Positions 6,669 through 11,829 of a DNA stretch of 11,829 nucleotides are shown piece after piece. The DNA comes from Opitutaceae bacterium (GTDB lineage: Bacteria > Verrucomicrobiota > Verrucomicrobiia > Opitutales > Opitutaceae). The notes under the pieces were generated by a model. The model had not been told where the DNA came from, did not search any database, and saw only the letters and a list, made by a program, of their open reading frames with translations. The stretch covers positions 1 to 11,829 of the forward strand of contig JAPOIC010000041.1 in NCBI GenBank assembly GCA_029979145.1. The letters are read 5' to 3'. Numbering within the stretch: position 1 is the first letter of the stretch; each line of letters begins with the position of its first letter. The translations under genes and the position numbers were made by a program.

Positions 6669-8435
6669 ATGGCCGACTCCCCAGACCAGTCCGAGATCAC
6701 CCTGAAAGGCATCCCCGCATCCGAGGGTATCGCCTACGGGCGGGCCTTTGTCTTTACCCAGAGTGATGTCGAAGTGCCGCATTATCAGGTCGATGCGGAA
6801 AAGCGGATCGACGAGGTGGCGCGGTTCGACCACGCGCTGGTCCTGACCCGGCAGCAGATCGCCAAGATCCAGGCGGAGGTGGAGGAAAACATCGGCCCGG
6901 AGGAGGCACGGATCTTTGACGCTCACTTGATGGTTCTGGAGGACCAGGCGCTAATCACGGAGACCATTCGCGAGTTCGAGACGACCGGCCTCAACATCGA
7001 AACCTGTTTCAACAAGATCTCGTCGCGCTACATCAAGGCGTTCTCGGAGATCGACGACGAATACCTGCGGGAGCGCGCGAGCGACATCCGCGACGTCGCG
7101 CAGCGGGTGCTCCAAAACCTGCTGGGCCAGTCCGACACCAGCCTGAGCAAGCTGGCGGGCGAACGCATCGTCGTCGCCAATGACATCTCGCCTTCCGACT
7201 CCGCCGGCCTCGACCGCAGCACGGCGCTGGCGGTGGTGACGGACTCCGGCAGCAGGACCAGCCACGCCGTGATCGTGGCGCGCTCGATGAAGGTCCCGGC
7301 GATCGTCGGCATGCGCGACCTGACTCAGCGCGTGCGCAACGGCGACTGGGCGATCGTCGACGGCTACGAGGGCACCGTCATCCTCAACCCGACGGACTCC
7401 ACGCTCGTCCGCTACGGCAAGATCCAGGAACAAAAGCGAAACCTTGAGCAGCAGCTCATGGGGGCCAATCGCGAACCGGCCGTTACGCTTGACGGCGCGA
7501 AGGTCGCGCTGATGGCCAACATTGAAAAGGTCGACGAGATCCGGCTGGTGCAGGACTTCAACGCCGAGGGCGTGGGCCTCTTCCGCACGGAATACCTTTA
7601 CCTCGACAGCTCGCGCATCCCCACCGAGGCGGAGCAGACGCTGGCCTACCGGCAGGTGGCCGCGGCCTTGGCGCCAAATCCGGTCATCATCCGCACGCTC
7701 GACCTCGGCGGCGACAAGCCGATGGCGGGCAACCCGCACCTGTTTCCGAAGGAGAACAATCCCTTCATGGGTTTCCGGGCCATCCGGTTTTGCCTCGAGC
7801 ACACGGATATTTTCAAGGACCAGCTCCGCGCCATCCTCGCGGCCAGCGCGCACGGCAACATCCGCCTGATGTATCCGATGATCAGCGGCACCGAGGAGCT
7901 CGCCCGGGCCAACGCGCTGCTGGACGAGTGCAAGGCGGAGCTCAAGGCCCGCGGCACGCCGTTCAACGCCAAGCTCACAGTCGGCACCATGATCGAGATC
8001 CCGAGTGCCGCCGTGACTTCCGATATTCTTGCCGAAAAGTGCGGGTTTTTCAGCATCGGCACCAACGACCTGATCCAATACCTGCTCGCCATCGACCGGG
8101 TGAACGACCGCATCGCCCACCTTTACGAGCCGACGCATCCGGCGGTGGTCCGCACGCTGCGGCAAATCATCGACGCGGCCCACAAGAAGAAAATCAACGT
8201 GAGCGTGTGCGGTGAGATGGCCGGCGATCCCGTGCTGGTGCCCCTGCTGCTCGGCTTGGGCGTCGACGCGTTGAGCATGACCCCGCCGTTGATTCCGGCG
8301 GTGCGGTTCCTCATTCGCGGCATGAAGCTGGGCGCGGCGAAGAAGCTGGCCGACAAGGCGCTGAAGCTCTCCGACCCGAAGGCGATCTATGCGCTGTGCG
8401 CGGAGTTTTACCGCGAGCACATGCGGCTGCGCTGA
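6669..8435 (+). CDS. ptsI: Phosphoenolpyruvate-protein phosphotransferase (PTS enzyme I)
   Basis: Enzyme I takes phosphate from phosphoenolpyruvate onto a histidine and passes it to HPr, starting the PTS phosphorelay (cytosolic dimer). The 588 residues compare with about 575 in E. coli. The N-terminal half holds the HPr-binding helical region (about 40-160) and the phosphohistidine domain, with active H199 in GSRTSHAVIVARS (194-206); most family members have GG where GS is here. The C-terminal PEP-binding barrel shows LFRTEYLYLD (304-313), IIRTLDLGGDKP (340-351), GFRAIR, MYPMIS, MIEIPSA (441-447), FFSIGTNDLIQY (460-471) and the acid-base cysteine C514 in CGEMAGDP. ATG 6669 is chosen because the family start (ITLKGIPASEGIAYG) follows; an upstream in-frame start lies inside ispE. 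Pyruvate phosphate dikinase and PEP synthase are related but much longer. No ptsH or EII gene is visible. Confidence 0.96.
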   Translation: MADSPDQSEITLKGIPASEGIAYGRAFVFTQSDVEVPHYQVDAEKRIDEVARFDHALVLTRQQIAKIQAEVEENIGPEEARIFDAHLMVLEDQALITETIREFETTGLNIETCFNKISSRYIKAFSEIDDEYLRERASDIRDVAQRVLQNLLGQSDTSLSKLAGERIVVANDISPSDSAGLDRSTALAVVTDSGSRTSHAVIVARSMKVPAIVGMRDLTQRVRNGDWAIVDGYEGTVILNPTDSTLVRYGKIQEQKRNLEQQLMGANREPAVTLDGAKVALMANIEKVDEIRLVQDFNAEGVGLFRTEYLYLDSSRIPTEAEQTLAYRQVAAALAPNPVIIRTLDLGGDKPMAGNPHLFPKENNPFMGFRAIRFCLEHTDIFKDQLRAILAASAHGNIRLMYPMISGTEELARANALLDECKAELKARGTPFNAKLTVGTMIEIPSAAVTSDILAEKCGFFSIGTNDLIQYLLAIDRVNDRIAHLYEPTHPAVVRTLRQIIDAAHKKKINVSVCGEMAGDPVLVPLLLGLGVDALSMTPPLIPAVRFLIRGMKLGAAKKLADKALKLSDPKAIYALCAEFYREHMRLR

Positions 8436-8490
8436 GGCCGCGTCTTCCGCATTGCGCGCCCGCCGCGCGGTTGCTCATGCTGCCCCGACC

Positions 8491-9702
8491 TTGAAGCCGG
8501 ACCAGCCCGTCATCGCCTACCTGTTCACGACGTTTCCCAAATCGACGGAAACGTTTTTGCAGCGGGAGGTGATCGCGATGCTCACGCGCGGGGCGCGGCT
8601 CCGGCTGTATTCGCTCTGGGGCGGGGGCGGGACCTTTCGCGGCGTGCCGGTGCGGCGCTTCCCGAAGTGGCGCCTGCTGACGCTTCTGTGGATGATTCCG
8701 TATGAAGGCTGGCGGCGGCCGGAGGTGCTCCGGCAGGTCGTGCACGGCTTGTTCACGCGCAAGGCTCCCTCATGGCTGAACTTTTGGGAGAACATGCTCG
8801 GAGCCGGCTTTGCGTGCCTTTACGCGGGACAGTTCCGCCGCGAGCCCGCGGACCTGATTCATGCGCCATGGGGCGGAGCCCCGGCAACGGCGGCGTGGCT
8901 GCTTTGGCGCCTCGACGGCCATCGCTACAGCGCGGCGGCGCACGCTTACGACATCTACGAGCATGGCGGCGACTGGTGGCTGGTGGACAAGCTGCAACAT
9001 GCGCGATTTATCCACACCTCGACGGAAATGGGCCGGCTTTCGTTGATCGAAAAGGGATTGGATTCGGATCGCATCGCCTGCATCCGCCGTGGATTGGAGC
9101 ACCTCCCCGCGGTCAAGCCGCTGCGCAGTGTGCGCGACCCGTTGCGTCTCGTGTGCGTGGCGCGGCTGGTGGAGAAAAAGGGCCTGCGACACCAGCTGCG
9201 CGTTTATGCCGCACTGGCGAAGGCCGGCGTGCCGTTTGCGGCGCGCATCGTGGGCGACGGTCCGTTGCGGGCGGAATTGGAGAAACTGGCGGGTGATCTT
9301 GGGATCGCCGGCCAAGTGGTATTCACCGGCCAACTGCCGCACCATGAGGTGTGGCGGCAGTTGGAGTGGGCCGACGTGCTGCTGCACAGCGGCGTCATCG
9401 CCGCGACCGGCGATCGCGACGGCCTGCCCAATGTGATTCCGGAAGCGATGGCGATCGGCGTCATGGTCGTGACCTCGCCGGTGGCGGCGACCACCGAGGC
9501 GATCGATGACGGCGTGTCGGGCTTGGTGGCGTCGGTGGACGAGACGGAACCCTGGGTCGAGGCCTTGGATCGCCTGCGCCGGGAGGACGCGTTGGCGGAG
9601 AAAATGCGGGCACACGCACGGCGGTGGGTGGAGGAGAATTTCAACGCGCATGCCAATGCCGCGCGGCTCTTCGCGCGTTTCGAGGAGGCGATGCGGCCGT
9701 GA
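8491..9702 (+). CDS. Glycosyltransferase, GT4 type (group 1), WcaL-like
   Basis: This is a GT-B fold sugar transferase using a nucleotide sugar, probably for a surface polysaccharide or glycolipid at the inner face of the membrane. The 403 residues start with IAYLFTTFPKSTETFLQREV, the pattern seen in colanic-acid-type transferases of the WcaL/AmsK kind. HAYDIYEHGG (151-160) is the acceptor-domain motif. The C-terminal donor-binding domain has RLVCVARLVEKKG (219-231), ARIVGDGPLR (251-260), VVFTGQL and GDRDGLPNVIPEAMA (307-321). The usual EX7E pair appears as D310-x7-E318, a substitution also seen in relatives. The start is uncertain: no ATG fits outside ptsI, so TTG 8491 is used; TTG 8452 and ATG 8389 (47 bp inside ptsI) are alternatives. 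It follows ptsI by 55 bp and overlaps the next glycosyltransferase by 4 bp. Donor and acceptor are unknown. Confidence 0.88.
   Translation: MKPDQPVIAYLFTTFPKSTETFLQREVIAMLTRGARLRLYSLWGGGGTFRGVPVRRFPKWRLLTLLWMIPYEGWRRPEVLRQVVHGLFTRKAPSWLNFWENMLGAGFACLYAGQFRREPADLIHAPWGGAPATAAWLLWRLDGHRYSAAAHAYDIYEHGGDWWLVDKLQHARFIHTSTEMGRLSLIEKGLDSDRIACIRRGLEHLPAVKPLRSVRDPLRLVCVARLVEKKGLRHQLRVYAALAKAGVPFAARIVGDGPLRAELEKLAGDLGIAGQVVFTGQLPHHEVWRQLEWADVLLHSGVIAATGDRDGLPNVIPEAMAIGVMVVTSPVAATTEAIDDGVSGLVASVDETEPWVEALDRLRREDALAEKMRAHARRWVEENFNAHANAARLFARFEEAMRP
9683..9688 (+). promoter_or_regulatory. Shine-Dalgarno for the second glycosyltransferase
   Basis: AGGAGG lies 10 bp before GTG 9699, inside the last codons of the upstream gene. 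It supports GTG 9699, in a GTGA overlap with the upstream stop, as the start. It is the only strong Shine-Dalgarno seen in front of any start in this window, and it may also be chance, since it encodes a Glu-Glu-Ala stretch. Confidence 0.5.
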
Positions 9703-10718
9703 TCTGGCTCGACGGCACGAAGTCGGCCCGCGCGGGCCATTTCTCCGGGCTGCAACGCGTGGCGCGCCGACTGGGCGCGGCATTGGACGTTGATGCTACG
9801 GTGGTCGAAGGGACGACCTGGGCGGCGCGCGCCCATGCGGACGACTGGTTCTTGACGGCCGAGGTCTTTGCGCCCTCCGAACGCCCTGACTGGACGGAGC
9901 TGATGGCGGCGCGGCCGTGCCGGCTGGCGGCGATTTTTCACGATGCGATTCCAATGCGCTGGCCGCAGATCACATGGCCGCAAAGCGTGGCGCGGCACCC
10001 GGCGTATTTGAAGATGCTCGCCAGCTTCGACCTGGTGCTGGCGGTTTCCGAGGCCAGTCGGCAAGAGCTGGTGGGCTATTGGGAATGGCTTGGCTTGCCG
10101 CGGGTGCCCGAGGTGCGCGTGATCACACTGGGAGCGGATTTTGACGACCAGCCGCGGCGTGACTCGGTTGAACCGGTGACCCCGCCGGAGATCCTTTGCG
10201 TGGCGATTTTGGAACCACGCAAAAACCAAGCGCTGCTGCTCGACGTGGCGGATTCACTTTGGCGCGAAGGGCGGACGTTTTCGCTGCATCTGGTTGGCCG
10301 CACGAATCCGCATTTTGGCCGGCCCATCGAAACGCGAATCAAGGAGCTGCGGCGGGAGTTCCCCGGACTGCAGGCGCATGGGAAACTGGATGACGCGGGC
10401 TTGGCGGACCTCTATGGCCGGGTGGCCTTCACCGCATTTCCGACGTTGGCGGAGGGCTGCGGCCTGCCGGTTTTGGAGTCGCTGTGGCGCGGAGTGCCTT
10501 GTCTCGCGAGTGACATTCCCTCCGTGCGCGAAAATGCCGGCGCCGGCGTGCACCTAGTGAAACCTAATGACCGCGCGGCTTGGCGCACGGCGGTGAGCGA
10601 GTGGCTGGACGGCAAGGCGGCGGAGGCGCGTGACGCCATCCCGGCGCGAACCTTGCCGACGTGGCGCGAAACCGCGGCCCAAGTGCGGGCCGCGCTGGGG
10701 GTCAGCCGACCTTCTTGA
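9699..10718 (+). CDS. Glycosyltransferase, GT4 type (group 1)
   Basis: This encodes 339 residues from GTG 9699, chosen because it overlaps the preceding stop by 4 bp (GTGA), has AGGAGG upstream and begins a plausible beta strand (MIWLDGTKSARAGHFSGLQR). The N-terminal acceptor domain has AAIFHDAIPMRWP (77-89) and LVLAVSEASRQEL (112-124). The donor domain is typical of GT4: ILCVAILEPRKNQALLLDV (165-183), LHLVGR (196-201), LQAHGKLDDAGLADLY (224-239) and FTAFPTLAEGCGLPVLES (244-261), with a full EX7E motif at E252 and E260, then SDIPSVREN. The order AILEPRKN then EGCGLPVLE resembles mannosyl- and rhamnosyl-type GT4 enzymes, but sugar specificity cannot be read from sequence. It is probably translated together with the preceding glycosyltransferase. 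Its 3' end overlaps that of the convergent alpha-oxoamine synthase gene by 17 bp. Confidence 0.9.
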   Translation: MIWLDGTKSARAGHFSGLQRVARRLGAALDVDATVVEGTTWAARAHADDWFLTAEVFAPSERPDWTELMAARPCRLAAIFHDAIPMRWPQITWPQSVARHPAYLKMLASFDLVLAVSEASRQELVGYWEWLGLPRVPEVRVITLGADFDDQPRRDSVEPVTPPEILCVAILEPRKNQALLLDVADSLWREGRTFSLHLVGRTNPHFGRPIETRIKELRREFPGLQAHGKLDDAGLADLYGRVAFTAFPTLAEGCGLPVLESLWRGVPCLASDIPSVRENAGAGVHLVKPNDRAAWRTAVSEWLDGKAAEARDAIPARTLPTWRETAAQVRAALGVSRPS

Positions 10719-11829
10719 CTGCGTAAGCCATCGCCTCGGCGATGCGCTCGAGCTGCTCTTCGGTGTGCATCGCCGAGATGGCGGTGCGAACCAAGTCCTT
10801 GCCGACCGGCACGGCCGGGGCGATGGACATGACCGTGAACACGCCCTTGTCGAGCAGGGCCTTCCAGAACGGATAGACGCGTTCCTTGGACCCGAGCACG
10901 ATTGGCACCGCCGGGGTTTCGCTTTCCCAAATATCGAGGCCGAGTTGCTTGAGCATGGCCTTGTATTTGCGGGTGTTGGCCCACAGGCGCTGGTGGTGCT
11001 CCGGCTCGTTCTGCATGATGTCGAGCGCGGTCATCGCGATGGCGGCCTGGCTGGGGCTCAGGGCGGCGCTGAAGATCGTCTGCTTCGAGTTCGTCCGCAT
11101 GTAGTCGATGATCTCCCGCGACGCGGCGACGAAGCCACCGGTGCTGGCGAGGGATTTCGAAAGGCTGCCGCAGACCACCTCGACGGAATCGTTGAGGCCG
11201 AAATGATCAATGGTGCCGCGGCCCTGCCGGCCGAGCACACCGAAGCCGTGCGCATCGTCCAGCACGGTGAAGCAGTCGTTCTGCTCCGCGATCTTGGCGA
11301 TCTCGGGGAGACGGCAAATGTGACCCTCCATCGAGTAGACGCCCTCGACGATCAGCATCTTGGGAGCGGAAGCGGAGGTCGCCTCGATCGCGCCGCGCAG
11401 GTCGTCGGGGTTGTTGTGGGAAAAACGCTCGACCGTGGCCATGGACAGGCGGATGCCGTCCCACAGGCAGGAGTGGATGTTCTTGTCGGCCAGGATGACG
11501 TCGCCCTTCTGCGCGAAGCTGGCGACGCTGGACATGCAGGACAGGTAGCCGGCGGCATGCACGTGGCAGGCTTCGCGGCCGAGGAAGGCGGCGAGCTTTT
11601 CCTCGAGCTCGACGTGGTAGGCGCGGGAGCCGTTGGACGGCCGGGCGCCGGTCGGGCTGGTGCCCCATTTGCGCAAGGCCGCCTGACCCGCCTCGATCAC
11701 CTTGGGGTGAAAGGAAAGACCGAGATAATCATTGCTCGAAAGCATGATCATGTCCTTACCGTTCAAGCGGATGTTCGTGCCGGATTGCGCCTCGATGGCG
11801 TGGTAGTAGGGCGCGTATTTCAACCGCAT
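10702..11829 (-). CDS. PLP-dependent alpha-oxoamine synthase, serine palmitoyltransferase-like; N-terminus probably cut
   Basis: This enzyme class joins an amino acid and an acyl-CoA with loss of CO2; members are serine palmitoyltransferase (SPT), KBL, BioF and HemA. The visible 375 residues begin at an ATG exactly on the window edge. Relatives have some 20-30 more residues before the YYHAIEAQSGT region, so the true start probably lies to the right. Motifs are SSNDYLGLSFHP (31-42), H119 in DKNIHSCLWDG (stacks on PLP), VEGVYSMEG (161-169), D191 and H194 in LDDAHGFGVLG, the Schiff-base lysine K225 in GSLSKSLASTGGF, and R348 in VRTAISAMHT. The SKS..S.GGF form and YSMEG followed by LPEIAKIA look more like bacterial SPTs (as I remember Bacteroidetes ones) than KBL (usually GKALGG) or BioF. 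SPT would start sphingolipid synthesis from serine and acyl-CoA. The family call is sure; the substrate is inferred. Confidence 0.9.
   Translation of the reverse strand: MRLKYAPYYHAIEAQSGTNIRLNGKDMIMLSSNDYLGLSFHPKVIEAGQAALRKWGTSPTGARPSNGSRAYHVELEEKLAAFLGREACHVHAAGYLSCMSSVASFAQKGDVILADKNIHSCLWDGIRLSMATVERFSHNNPDDLRGAIEATSASAPKMLIVEGVYSMEGHICRLPEIAKIAEQNDCFTVLDDAHGFGVLGRQGRGTIDHFGLNDSVEVVCGSLSKSLASTGGFVAASREIIDYMRTNSKQTIFSAALSPSQAAIAMTALDIMQNEPEHHQRLWANTRKYKAMLKQLGLDIWESETPAVPIVLGSKERVYPFWKALLDKGVFTVMSIAPAVPVGKDLVRTAISAMHTEEQLERIAEAMAYAVKKVG

Noticed and set aside
6951..8420. Open minus-strand frame of about 490 codons opposite ptsI
   Set aside because: It is an antisense shadow of a strongly conserved enzyme, with no domain visible.
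1..11829. Search for CRISPR repeats, tRNA/rRNA, insertion sequences, attachment sites or toxin-antitoxin and defence genes
   Set aside because: Nearly every base belongs to one of ten recognised genes. No repeat arrays, terminal inverted repeats or RNA-gene patterns were seen by eye.

Overview
The window is about 11.8 kb of dense, GC-rich bacterial chromosome with almost no intergenic space. It holds ten protein-coding genes, of which one is certainly and one probably cut by the window edges. I see no RNA gene, mobile element, CRISPR array or phage gene. The three lipoprotein signal peptides point to a Gram-negative-type (diderm) cell. The end gene resembles serine palmitoyltransferase, which fits a sphingolipid-capable lineage. 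Almost no start codon has a Shine-Dalgarno sequence. IspD and IspF are separate proteins rather than the IspDF fusion common in alphaproteobacteria. My best guess is Verrucomicrobiota (Opitutales-like), but this is inference from gene style, not a sequence match.

Minus strand, read leftward from 5622: pyrF, ispD, ispF, and then three tandem oligopeptide-type substrate-binding lipoproteins. The last of these runs off the left edge. Spacings are 6 bp, a 4-bp overlap, 10 bp, a 20-bp overlap and 64 bp, so this looks like one transcription unit. It combines the last step of UMP synthesis, two steps of the MEP isoprenoid pathway and solute capture.

Plus strand, read rightward from about 5719: ispE, ptsI and two GT4-type glycosyltransferases that overlap by 4 bp. 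ispE and pyrF are divergent and share a gap of about 96 bp that must carry the control signals for one or both sides. IspD, IspE and IspF, three consecutive MEP-pathway enzymes (CTP-dependent cytidylylation, phosphorylation, cyclisation), therefore sit on either side of one divergent promoter region.

Right edge, minus strand: a PLP-dependent alpha-oxoamine synthase, most like serine palmitoyltransferase. Its 3' end overlaps the 3' end of the second glycosyltransferase by 17 bp. Together with the glycosyltransferases it hints at a sphingolipid, glycolipid or surface-glycan locus continuing to the right.

This is mostly a housekeeping region. I found no convincing undescribed system. The points most worth a second look are the pyrF-isp-peptide-binding operon, the tripled binding-protein genes, the SPT/glycosyltransferase neighbourhood and the near absence of Shine-Dalgarno sequences.
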